Below are positions 21,967 to 31,944 of a stretch of 64,000 bases of DNA, piece after piece. Position 1 is the first letter of the stretch. Every line of letters begins with the position of its first letter. Origin of the DNA: Undaria pinnatifida (Eukaryota > Sar > Phaeophyceae > Laminariales > Alariaceae); NCBI GenBank assembly GCA_012845835.1, contig JABAKD010000008.1, positions 4,137,767 to 4,201,766 of the forward strand. The letters run 5' to 3'. Made by a program: the position numbers and the translations under genes. The notes under the pieces are model-generated. The model ran no database searches. It saw only the letters and a list, made by a program, of their open reading frames with translations, and was not told the DNA's origin.

Positions 21967-22015
21967 CATCCATCCATCCATCCATCCATCCATCCATCCA
22001 TCCATCCATCCATCC
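21967..22015 (+). repeat. (ATCC)n microsatellite
   Basis: About 12 uninterrupted ATCC units. Confidence 0.9.
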
Positions 22016-22784
22016 CAGAAAAAAGTCATTTGCGTAAAAAACCTGATTGCTCAGAACCTCCGGCCGGAGAACAACAAGAAACAGCATGCACATTTCCATG
22101 GTGACGTAAGAGACACGATAAACTCAGCCTGTAGCCCGTGCTTGGACCCCATGAAATTGGCCCACAAAACGAAAAATAATTGAATCAACACGACTAAGGC
22201 ATTCGTGACTGACTCGCTCGAGAGCCGCGAGCGCGGGATACTTTGTAGCCCCCCGCCGGCGCTGAAACAAACGCTTGAAGTCAAAACTTACGGTTTTACC
22301 AAACCCATGCAACACCCGAGCAGAAAAACGGTGAGGGCTTGGCTGTCAACGCACACGATCACCAGCGAATTGCTCATAAAAAAAGCTACTGCTGCAGACA
22401 CCCGTGAAAAACATGACTGCTCTAGATGCTTACAAAAAACGTGACTACTTGCAGATGTGCAGAATACACGGAAAGGGAAGGCCATTTGCCCTTGCCTGCT
22501 CCCAGCGCGCCTCTCCACCGGGCTCTGCCTATCGCCCCCGCGAGCGCGAGCATGACGATAACAAACCCTCGCAGCTCTTAGAGCTGAGCCTAGACTGCGC
22601 GCGCGGCACGATAAGCCTAACAGCCTACAACAACAGCTGCAGCAGCAGCAGCAGCGGCGGCTGCGCACGATACCCAAAAGCCGCGTCATTCGCTGACAAA
22701 GGGACGTCCACCACCCATGCATCTGGCGTCGTTACCACCTCGGCGGCTTCACCCTAGGAGGCATTGTTCTAACGGTTTTTTTAG

Positions 22785-23110
22785 TAGGGTACATACTCCC
22801 GAGGTACTCCCGATCGGGTATCCGAGGTACTTGGGTATGTACCCGAGCCTGATCTCAATAACGAGTTGTTGGTAGCCGGGCGCGTACCCGAGTATGATCA
22901 TAGTGACGAAGAATGATAGCCGGGTACATACCCGAGTACGATCATAAGAACGAGGTTGTGATAGCCGGGCATGCACCGGAGTATGATCTTAACAACGAGG
23001 CTTCGATAGCCAGACATGTACCCTCGAGTACGATCATTCCGAGGATAGATAGCCGGGTATATACCCGAGTATGATCATAACAACGAGGTTAGGTACCCGA
23101 GTACCCCGCA
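22785..23110 (+). repeat. ~45-bp minisatellite
   Basis: TAGCCGGG, a palindromic GGTACATACCCGAGTA-type core, then GATCATAA and ACGAGG repeat, with starts near 22873, 22917, 22962, 23007 and 23050, plus diverged units upstream. Each unit can form a small hairpin (GGGTAC/GTACCC). Confidence 0.8.
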
Positions 23111-23661
23111 GTAAAACCATACCAATACACATCCTGGCATTATTCCTTCCGCTGGGGGCTGGAGGAGCTGCCTGAGACCAAAGTGGTCGCAGTACGCTGT
23201 CGGACATCCTGGCCTATTCGCCAAATCTACCCTCGTTTGGGAGGCGTGCTTTTTGGTGGTGGTGGGGGTGGTGGGCGGGGGATTACTTTTCCGGGTGTGA
23301 AACGCGTCTCGAGAAGGTGGCAGCGTCAAAACAAATGCGGTGAATTAGCGTGCCCATGGCGCTGGAACTTAGCCGAGCGCGCGGGTCACTGGCTGGTCAC
23401 CTACGGACTCCTTCCTTTCTTGCTTTTCGAGAGAAAGCTTTCAAAAACGCCTGCATTAAAAAAAATCTCCCCTTCAAAAACGGCGCAAAAAAAAGAAGCT
23501 TCCTTAACAAGAATGCTGCAAAGATAAAAAAAAAACAAGAACCCGCTTCAGGCTCCTTCCGAAAAGAATACAGACACAAAGAATGTCCAGCCTCAAGTTC
23601 CTCCCGGCCAAAAGCTGGATCGCCTCTCTTGTTTCGGATCAAGCCAAAAGGGGGGTCTCTC

Positions 23662-26600
23662 TCATGTCATGGAGTCGATGAGAGAGCTGCGCATGCTGTT
23701 AACGATGTTGGACGGCCCCTGCTCGTTGAGCTTGAAGATCGATTCGACCACGCTAATCTCCGTAGATGTTGTGTCCAGCCCGCAAAACGCCGTCCAGTCG
23801 TTCGCGACGACCCCCGCCCCCAACACGTCAGACCCCCGGTTGACCGTACCCGCCACCAAAGGTATCTTCAGGTTGCATATGAAACGTGGCATCGACGGCG
23901 GCATTGGGAAACGACAGAAACAATTTAGACCGCAGACGACAGGGAGCACACAAGTGTTCGCAACCAAGGGATCGACAACATAGCGTTAACTCCCGTGATA
24001 CGAAAGCAAAAATAAAAACGATTCGCGACGAAAACATCCCGATTCGAGAAAATATTGCAAACGGGGGTTAGCTTTCGTTTTCTGAAACAAAAATACAATT
24101 TATTTTTCAAACTCGTGAACGCTAAAAATCCCGACTCTCGTCGAAAGTATCACGATTCGAGACAATGTCGCAAAACTGGCGTTAGGTCACGTTTTCTAAA
24201 ACAAAAATACGATTCATTTTTTATACTCGTGAACGCAAGAAATCCCGATTCATGACGAAAATATCACGATTCGAGATGATTTCGCAAAACTGGCGTTAGG
24301 TCACGTTTTCTGAAACAAAATACGTTTAATTTATTTATACGAACGCAAAAAATCCCGATTTATGACGAAAACATCCCGATTCGAGACAGTTTCGCAAAAC
24401 TGGCGTTAGGTCACGTTTTCTAAAACTCAAGCGCGTTCTTATTCTTTGTCACGAATCGTAACATCAGTTTTGAGGAGACATTTTTGTAAACGGTGTTGAT
24501 ATCAGGATTCGTGACAACAACTATCACAACTCACTAAAGTGCTCGTTAGGAAAGGCGCTAGGTGGTAGCAGACGTAGGAGCGAAGCCGAAAAAGCAGGGA
24601 TAACGGAGGAGGGTTGGAAATACAGCAATAGTGAAGGAGCGACACCCAAACATTAATACGCCACAGATCGCGTCACACGGGTTTTCTGTTAAGTATTTTG
24701 TAGCCGTTTCGTTGTTGTTTTTGTCACAGCCACACATCGCCATAACTCATGACTAGCCCACGGTCGCAAGACGCACTCAAACGATCTGCACGGAAAAGAA
24801 AAATATAATAGAAAAGGAGAAAAAAAAAATGACGTTAACAGCAGTAGATGCGCAGATACGTTAGCAGTAGTCATAGAAGATATGATATATTCTGGCAGTA
24901 GCAGAGAGAAGGGAGGCATGCCGGAGGGGGGCGGGGGCGGCAGGAGGGTTGGGGGGGAACGATACAAAACAAAAGAGCCGTGGCAACCTCCGGTGTCAGT
25001 GTTCCGTCCCAACCTTGTTATTGTTAGAATGCGAGGGTCTACGGTCGTGAGGACCACGGCCATGCATGACGTGAGTGCTAGGAAATAGATGGTGGCCACA
25101 AAAATGCCAAGAAAGGGGAGTGGATGAAATAAGATAAAAATGTTGTACGTATTACACGAAAAAAAACGCAAAGGGCGCCGAAATGTTGGAGGTGCCTCCC
25201 TCCACCAACTAGAAACAGGGACGGTGTTCCGTCTCGAAAATGATGGCGTGGTCAATGATCAACGAACTAAGGCAAACAAAAAAACGAGTACGCCCCCCCC
25301 CCCCCCACCCCCCCTCCCAGAACGCTGAGGTACCTGGAGCAAGCTCGAGAGCTCCTCGATGTCGTCGATGGTCGTTCGTGGGTGTACCATGCCCCCCTGG
25401 TTGGTGATCACGGCGTAGCTCCCCACCAACGCGTTGCCCGCGATTGTTTGCCGGAATACCTCCACCCCTAGCACGTCAGCCACCAGATCCTCGGTTTCCT
25501 GCTCCAAGAAAGGCGAGTAGGCACATGCGGCGGTGGCAGCAATAACAGCGGCACGGGAACACATGCAAACAAGCAGAACACACCAATTGCGGGGTTAGGG
25601 TTGGCGCTGGGCTCGGGCTAGGGCTAGGGCTAGGGTTGCGTTGGGGATACCGTTGGATTTAAGCTCATACAAAACTCTTTTGAAACTGGAGTGGAAAATA
25701 TCTTGCGTGCATTTGTCACCCCACAGCAGGAATGCTTCCAACACGAGCTCAAATTCTCACCCGATGCTACATGACTTCGAAGGCGTTCGTTCGCGCAATC
25801 CGACCAAGACTTCTATTCGCTAGTCCTATTAACGAAACAAATGCACTCGTAAAAGCGTATCAGACCAACCGGTAGTTCCTTGCTAGATTGAGGAGTTCAA
25901 CCCGCCAGAAAAACATTCAACCCAAAACTTGCGACCCCGTGCGTGGGACGACTCTACCGTTCGGGATAACGTTGGGTTAGGCTCATAAAAACTACTTGCA
26001 ACTAGAGTGGAGAAAAACAAAATCTTGCAGAGGGAAAAGGGTTCAAAGGCTACAGCAGTTACGACCAAAGCGTCTCGCAAGACACCTGAAATCGGGCTGA
26101 AGGTTGATTTCCTCGTTCTTGAGCGCGCCCCGTAAGCACACTTTCTTAGTTCAAATTTCTTATTTCGGTTCCCCGACAAGGCGTTTTTGCCTTCTATAAC
26201 AGTGCGCAAGCAGTTTCCGCGGGAGCACGACTAGCTTTGTATTCATTTTTTCGATCCGTGCTACGATAGAGGTATACCTTTTTTTGGCGAAAATGGTTTC
26301 TGAATGACGGGGCTCCTTAACCCAAAATCGTCGGGGAAAAAAAAAATAATAGGCCATTTTAGTTGGATAAATCTCGTTGTGTGCCTAGGCCATGGATGAG
26401 GATTTTTTTATCCAGTAGCGCAGTTTTATTTTTCTCCAAAATCAGTTCTTGGGAGAGGTCTTGAGCTCCCGAATTGAGGAACACCTCAGAAAAAAAGTGG
26501 TGCATCTCTACCGTAGCACCTGCCGTTCCATGTATTCAGCGTACTAGAGCTTCACAGCGCCCGCCTCCACCGCACTTCACTCAGCTCACTACTCTGGGTC

Positions 26601-29600
26601 AAGGGGCCAACTTTCTGAAAACTTGGGCTGTGACGACGCTGAGAGCTTTCCTACTTTTTTCGACTTTTCAGGCTGAGTTTCTTGTGAGTTTGCTTTTTCA
26701 TGACCGGGGCCGGTTCTATACGCGCCTCTGATTTTTAAGCGTTATCCCTGAAGTGTTATCCCCGGATCGTGGGGCGTCATTTTGATGAACGAGGTCAATC
26801 TTTCGTGCTGCGGCAGGGGTGCATGCCACGAATAGTACGCTAGAGGCGTACCAATTTCTGTTCTGAGGCTCCTTTTTCTCGGTTGAGGGTCTCTAATACG
26901 TGCATCTTACCAACAAATCTGATTTTGAGAAAAACTGCAACAAAACTGCAACCCGACGAGCAAAGCCATCTATTAACAGCCTAGGTATACAAAAAACAAG
27001 GACAAAACAAGAAGAAAAAAAAACCCGACTAGCCTTGGGTTAAGGAGCGGCGTCATCTCAGAAAAAAAAAAAATCGCGAAAAAGAAAAAGGTGCTCGAAG
27101 TGCGACGTCTGTCGCAGCGAGCGTCGTGGAGTGGAACTTATAGCACTGTCTGTGTGTCAGGCTCACGAGTAGCTTGCAAGTCGTTCGACGGTAGCCTCCC
27201 GAACTTTTGTTCAACGAAATCGCTGGTTTTGAAACCAACTCCGGGGCCGTATCTCCTAAAATACGGTGCCCCTTGCCACCCCGACGGCATTGTTCGATAG
27301 TCCTTTGAAGAAACGAGAAAAACATGTGAACATGTTTTGTTCATAGCATCCTTGTTCGTGTCTAGCAGCCATGATTCTTTTTAAACGTTCGTTGAAGAAA
27401 ATCGCTGGTTTTGGGGGGGGCGCTATCGTAGAATCAGTCTTGCAAGTTTTTCAAAACTCGGTGTTTTGGGTGAGGCATACATCATGCTACAAAGGGTCAT
27501 CCCACGGCAGGAGTCGCCCTATTTGAGCCGAAAAAAAGGCATACCTTGCCGGTTGAGCTCCTCAAGTGAGGAACTACCGTAAAAGCCTTGCCTTACGAGT
27601 CATCCCACGGTCAAGAGTTGCACTCTTTGAGCCAAAAAAAGGTATACCTCTGGCCGGTTAAGTCCGGAAGCGAGGAACTGCCGGTTAGTCTAGAAATCTT
27701 GCCTTTCGAGTCATCCCACGGTAGGCGTTGCATTATTTGAGCCAAAAAAAGGTATACCTGGCCGATTGAGTTCCTCAAGCGAGGAATTGCCGGTCAGTTT
27801 AGAAATGTTGCCTTTCGAGTTATCCCACGGTCAGGGTTTGCACCTATTGAGCCAAAAAAAGGTATACCCTGCCCGTTGAGCTCCTCAAGCGCGGATCTGT
27901 TGGTTAGCATGATAACTTTTCTACGAGCATATTTGTGCGTTATTAATAAGACTACCGCATAGACGTGTTGGGCAGGTTGCGCGAACGAACGAACGCCTTC
28001 CAAGCAATATTTCGGGTTGATATATTTGAAGCTCCTCATTTTAGGCGCTCAGAAACTTCTTAGAATATGCTGCACAGCACAATAATAGCTCGGTGGGCTT
28101 GCTCTCAAGTGAAGGGCTAGCCCCAGAAAATGAAGGCGTTACGATACCTGGCCGTAGAACGTTTGCAAGTACAAAATAAAAAGGTAAGCGCAATCCCTAC
28201 CGTATAGCGTGTCGACGCATGCTTCGTACGGTAGAGATGCACCATTTTTCAAATTCTTTTTGAGGTTCCGCACGTGAATGAGCTCCAAACATATGACACC
28301 TCCGCCTAAAAAAAAACACTATTTTGAGTTAAACTGAAGCTGAAACCCGATGTAACGACCTATAACATGGCTACGTACGTAGGTACACAAAAAAATATGA
28401 AATATTGCAAAAAAAAGTGACATTCCCGACTGTTGGGTAATGGAGGATTAAGAGCTTAAGAGCCCCGTCGTTCAGAAAATGTTTTAGCTGGAAAGTGCTT
28501 CTACTTCTGACGTAGCACACGGCGGTCTACACCGCAAAACATAGGCGCTACTGCTATTGGAGCTCGTGCCTGCGTTCACCCTGTCGAGGTCGGTGTGGAC
28601 TAGTGCGACGTGGTCGTTGGTCGGTCACGATGCACTTCTTCTGGCAAAACTGCTTGTTTTAATAGGCGGGAAAATTCTTGCAGTGCCAAAAAGAGTAAAA
28701 AAACGAAAAAATATTGCAGTGGGGAAAAATAAGGTCAAGGAGAATTCTTGTCGTGGGAAAAAAGTTGGGAGAGTTCTTGTAGCAGGGAAAAGGGTGAAGG
28801 GTATTCTTACCGCGAGAAAAAGAAAAAAAAACAGTGAGAAAGGGATAATAAGGTTAACGCGCAGTTAAGTCCAAGCTTGTGTTGTCGCCGGGTCGTGGGA
28901 AATCGTCGCTGTCGCAAAAGCGGTGCAAAATATTGAATAAATAAAATCAAACGTCGGACGGATCACCGATCTCCACTTGCTGATCTACCCCTCAGGGACG
29001 ATCTGCATGGTCTAGCTCATGTTACCGGCTGGGAGCCGTACGATCTGCATGATCTAGCGCATGCTATGGGGGTTGGATGGGTTACCTGTATGTTCAGATC
29101 CTGTACATCTTGGAACGGCAGATACAACATATTACTTCTATAGATGATCCATATGATCTATATGATCTAGATCGTGATCTGTCCGAGGTGAAAAGCTTTG
29201 TCGTACTCACCCTGTCCAGGTCGGTGTGGACTAGTGCGACGTGGTCGTTGGTGACGATGCAATTCCCCAGGGCGGACAGCCGCTCCTCTACCCTCTGGAT
29301 CACTACCGTGTCGGGCAAAGCGTTTCGCAGATGCTGCAGCTCTTGGTCTGTCGTGGTGTTAGGCACCAGCAGCCCTCGCTTATTTCCTGGCGGTGCCGAA
29401 ACATTACAAAGGGTGGAGGGTGCAATAATTGTTACCATGCGTAGCCGTAGTATGTCTCGCCATAGAACCTCGCATCCTTGCAATGGCGGGATGGAGCACG
29501 TAATGAGGGGGCGTAGAGGTTGCGGGGTGGACGGAGGGACGGAGGGGGGAATAGAGGGTCTCGGAAAGGGCTTTAGGGTATACCTTGATATTTTCATCAC

Positions 29601-31422
29601 ATGTACTGCTGGTATAATCGAACCTCCTGTACGCACTGGCACTGGTGTGGACCACTGTCCGTACATCAGTGACAGACAAACCGATACTGGAGAGCGCGGC
29701 GATTTGCGTTTAGCAGGTTGAACACGGGCATACTTCGTCTACTCGGTCGGCATCGACGGTAGGAGAGATGCCGACGGCAAGCCCCAACTCGCCGTGAAAA
29801 CAGATCTCCGGCACGTTATGCGGACAGACCCCACCAACAAGAGCTGTCGTAGTAATGAAAACTACCTGGTACTATTTATTGCTTCGTACCGCAGTACTCG
29901 TACGAGGGGTCTCGATAATATCTATGATACACATGTCGACTGAGTTCCGGTAGACCATAGTCTATACCTGGCAGTATGTACCAGGCGTGTAACAGGTTAT
30001 CCCTAACTTCTAGCCAACAAGACTCGAGGAAAGCTACAACGATTAACACACCTGGTACCCTTTCAGGCGCAATTATACTACTGTACAAGATACCGTGCAT
30101 TAGGTGGCGTATGTGCTGCAGCAGTACTGCCACAAGCACGCTCCTTGTTGCAGGCTCGGGGTGGGAGTAGGGCGAGGCGCTTGCTTCCCTGCGCGAGACG
30201 CAGGCTCGCTTTGAGACACAGCAAAAAAATCTCATGTGGCAAGGAAACGCCAGATAGTGCAAGTACACAATGAAATGAAACTACATGTTGACGGGGGACA
30301 GCAAGGCTACGTACGCTGGCTACGTACGCAGGCTACGTACGCATGATTTTGCTGACTGCTGGTGTACAACACGGTACGTACGACAGGTGACGTGCGTAAA
30401 CTCTCGTACTATACCGGGTACCCTGTTGCTATACTGGGCTGACTGCTGGCTAGAAAAGAGCAGAACGCCCGCTTGGGTTGAGCCCAATGACACAAAATAG
30501 GAGTTGTTGGCGAGGTGATACTGCTGTTGCTCTGCCGTCCTGCTTCTGCTGCTGTACTGCCACGCTGTGCTGTGCTAGTGCTGCGTTCGTGCCGGTACGT
30601 ACTCTATAGTGGAGACGCATCTACTGCTGAAGCGCTTGGCTTGGTTCTCGATTTCCGTTATTCCTCGAAATCCAAGAACAGAGAACTTCAGATGCGTTTG
30701 GTTTGGTTCCCCTCGCGTTCCATTGCCATTGGCTTCTAGAGGGGGGCGGCGTCGCCTATTACCGTCGCAAGCCCCGAGTCGCACCATCCAACCCATGGCA
30801 CACGATGCATCACGTCGCGCTGCATTTCGCGGCTGCAGCCTAACACCAGGGTGAGGCCGACTAGAGGTGGCGATTCGATTCAAGCGAAGCAGCACTAACG
30901 ACGCAAGGATAGGGGCTCACGCTACGCTCTTTCAACTTTTTTCACCAAGATGCCAAGGAAACATGTCGTGCAAGCGAGAACGAGCGCTGCCATGGGTGTA
31001 ACAACGGGGGTGGGACAGAGCGATCCACACTACCACACTAGAATCTAATAGTTCGGCGTCAGGCAGAGGCCGAAAACCGAGATGCGCACCGCAAAAACGA
31101 CCCCGAACTAAACCCAAGTAGTTCGTTCTAAAAAAAGTGAGTGTGGTTCTAAGGGCTGTTTGTCAAGGGGTGGAAGTGCTTTCTCGTGACAAATTTGCCG
31201 CACTCGTACGATATGATATGATAGCTCACCTACACACACCCTGCCGACAAATCTGCACCCTGCGATGCTGGTGTGGACCACAGGGATATGGTCAGCCAAC
31301 TCGGACTCGAACACACTGTAGAAGTTCTCGCTACCGCCTATAGAGCACAGCGCGTAGCTATTGGTCAGCTTGGAGAAGACGCCTATCTCGTTAGAGTTTT
31401 CGAACTGCGCGCGGGTCGCCAT
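23662..31422 (-). CDS. EIF6: Eukaryotic translation initiation factor 6 (eIF6), four exons
   Basis: eIF6 binds the 60S ribosomal subunit, is needed for its nucleolar maturation, and blocks joining to 40S until SBDS and EFL1 release it. Exons on the minus strand are 31422-31230, 29386-29211, 25498-25334 and 23865-23662, with stop TGA. Splice sites are GTGAGC/CAG (phase 1), GTGAGT/CAG (phase 0) and GTACCT/AAG (phase 0). The joined frame is exactly 245 codons, the usual eIF6 length. Family landmarks are [106 protein letters not shown] and FKLNE. Ser174/Ser175 (in SSLLQ) and Ser235 (in NSM), known regulatory phosphosites in animal eIF6, sit at the same residue numbers. The start ATG (31420-31422) fits the conserved N-terminus; in-frame upstream codons are low-complexity leader. 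The introns hold transposons and an exon-2 fragment duplication. Identity is near certain. Confidence 0.95.
23866..25333 (-). other. eIF6 intron 3 (1.47 kb)
   Basis: Donor GTACCT right after the conserved SSLLQ, acceptor AAG before an Ile codon (Val or Ile is usual here). The 3' half holds a ~113-bp tandem array (24000-24435). A C-rich tract (about 25291-25320 on the + strand) lies just inside the donor and gives a Gly run if read through. Confidence 0.85.
24000..24435 (+). repeat. ~113-bp tandem array inside eIF6 intron 3
   Basis: CCCGATTCGAGA or CACGATTCGAGA starts units at 24038, 24151, 24265 and 24375. Each is followed by TTCGCAAAACTGGCGTTAGG and CACGTTTTCTAAAACAAAAA. There are about four units, AT-rich and non-coding. 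Confidence 0.8.
25590..25640 (+). repeat. Telomere-like degenerate repeat
   Basis: GGGGTTAGGGTTGG then GGGCTAGGGCTAGGGCTAGG: TTAGGG/CTAGGG-type hexamers. Similar short tracts occur at 35405-35430, 36788-36812 and 38264-38288. It is interstitial, not a chromosome end, since genes continue on both sides. Confidence 0.6.
25718..25985 (-). mobile_element. Family P element, reverse copy, inside a small tandem duplication
   Basis: The family marker in reverse (ACTTCGAAGGCGTTCGTTCG), the hairpin TAGTTCCTTG...GAGGAGTTCAA and the GTGGGACGACTC end are present. The flanks repeat each other: GATACCGTTGGATTTAAGCTC with AACTGGAGTGGA (25645-25700) and GATAACGTTGGGTTAGGCTC with AACTAGAGTGGA (25967-26015), a ~320-bp duplication. 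Confidence 0.55.
26258..26519 (+). mobile_element. Family T TIR element, copy
   Basis: About 262 bp. The left end is GTGCTACGATAGAGGT, and the right end, reverse-complemented, is GTGCTACGGTAGAGATGCAC. Internal markers are GACGGGGCTCCTTAACCC, AAAATCGTCGG and CCTAGGCCATGG. No coding capacity. Confidence 0.75.
27200..27420 (+). repeat. Dispersed repeat M, copy 2
   Basis: Matches 58165-58360: GAAATCGCTGGTTTTGAAAC, GGCCGTATCTCCTAAAATAC, GGTGCCCCTTGCCACCCCGA, and a tail with AACATGTGAACATGTT and a second GAAAATCGCTGGTTTT. Confidence 0.65.
27490..28085 (+). repeat. Family P element with internal tandem amplification (4 units), opposite orientation
   Basis: Four units of about 108-115 bp have CGAGTCATCCCACGGT, TTTGAGCCAAAAAAAGGTAT, CCGGTTGAGCTCCTCAA and GAGGAACTGCCGGTTAG. 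They are followed by the family tail GGTTGCGCGAACGAACG then GCCTTCCAAG. It is the reverse complement in structure of 20695-21255, 6.5 kb away. Confidence 0.75.
28213..28520 (-). mobile_element. Family T TIR element, diverged reverse copy
   Basis: Starts CGACGCATGCTTCGTACGGT and ends CTGACGTAGCACACGGC. Internal AGAGCCCCGTCGTTCAGAAA is the reverse complement of the usual TTTCTGAATGACGGGGCTC. It is more diverged than the other copies. Confidence 0.55.
28575..28640 (-). pseudogene. Partial duplicate of eIF6 exon 2 (3' end with donor)
   Basis: This segment repeats 29206-29262 almost exactly: on the minus strand it encodes [14 protein letters not shown] and is followed by GTGAAC in place of the true donor GTGAGT. 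A short insertion (CGGTC) separates it from a further match (ACGATGCA). The rest of the exon is absent. It lies in intron 2, about 600 bp downstream of the real exon in transcription order, so it is an exon relic rather than a usable exon. Confidence 0.8.
28665..28850 (+). repeat. Purine-rich degenerate tandem tract
   Basis: ATTCTTGCAGTG, ATTCTTGTCGTG, GTTCTTGTAGCAG and ATTCTTACCGCG recur about every 30-50 bp, separated by GGAAAAA-type runs. The Lys-rich frame across it (28557-28868) is a composition effect. Confidence 0.55.
29387..31229 (-). other. eIF6 intron 1 (1.84 kb)
   Basis: Donor GTGAGC after the first base of a Gly codon, acceptor CAG before GAAATAAG. Content: TACCTGGTA-type palindromes (29866, near 29985 and 30050), short TACGTA palindromes near 30300-30390, and two-strand open stretches at 30575-30895 with no recognised motif. 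Confidence 0.9.
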
Positions 31423-31944
31423 TGCCGCCGCTGTTGCTGGTGGTGTTGGTGGGTGTTGCTGATGCCAGCTGTTGGTTGTTGTTGCTGTATTGTTGTTGCT
31501 GGTGCAGGTTGTTGCCAGCGCTGCTGCTGGTGGCTGCAAGGCCTTTCGTCAGCAAAAAACCTGAATCGTACTCTCCCGCCTCTTGTCGTTTTATGGTCAA
31601 AAGGAAAGTCTTGGTCTTCCTTTGCGTGCTAGGAATAGAGCGACGTTGCGGTTGGACTGCCTCTGTACCTGGGAGGGCCGGTTGTGAGCTCCGTAGTTGT
31701 GCAAACGCGGGACTGTCGTCGAGCACAAAAAATCAAGGAACCTGTCTCAGAACGGTTCGTCTGGTAAGGAGTTCAATATGGTTGGATGGCCATATAATGT
31801 AAGGATTTGGGGAGGATAATGTATGTAGAGTTCAGCGTCTTTGGAAGGCCTTTATATTTAAGGATCAGGGGAAAGTAAAAACGACGCTTGTTCGCCGGAG
31901 GGCGCGCTGCATTTAGTAGCACCCAACCGTACCCCTGCTGTGCC
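31423..31944. promoter_or_regulatory. Divergent promoter interval between eIF6 and the Ada1-like gene
   Basis: The two start codons face away from each other and are 522 bp apart. The eIF6 side holds CTG/GTT-type triplet repeats (31430-31530), probably its 5' leader. I see no clear TATA box. A shared bidirectional promoter is inferred from geometry only. Confidence 0.5.

Larger units (their letters stand above)
25499..29210 (-). other. eIF6 intron 2 (3.7 kb), repeat-filled
   Basis: Donor GTGAGT, acceptor GAGCAG. It holds family P elements (25718-25985 and 27490-28085), family T elements (26258-26519, 26950-27065 and 28213-28520), repeat M (27200-27420), telomere-like DNA (25590-25640), a purine-rich tandem tract (28665-28850) and a duplicate of the exon 2 splice-donor end (28575-28640). 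Confidence 0.9.

Noticed and set aside
21961-23110. CRISPR-like spaced repeats
   Set aside because: The 45-bp units are contiguous tandem repeats without unique spacers, in eukaryotic DNA.
23350-23983. Plus-strand frames over 23350-23983
   Set aside because: They are antisense to eIF6 exon 4, whose minus-strand protein is clearly conserved.
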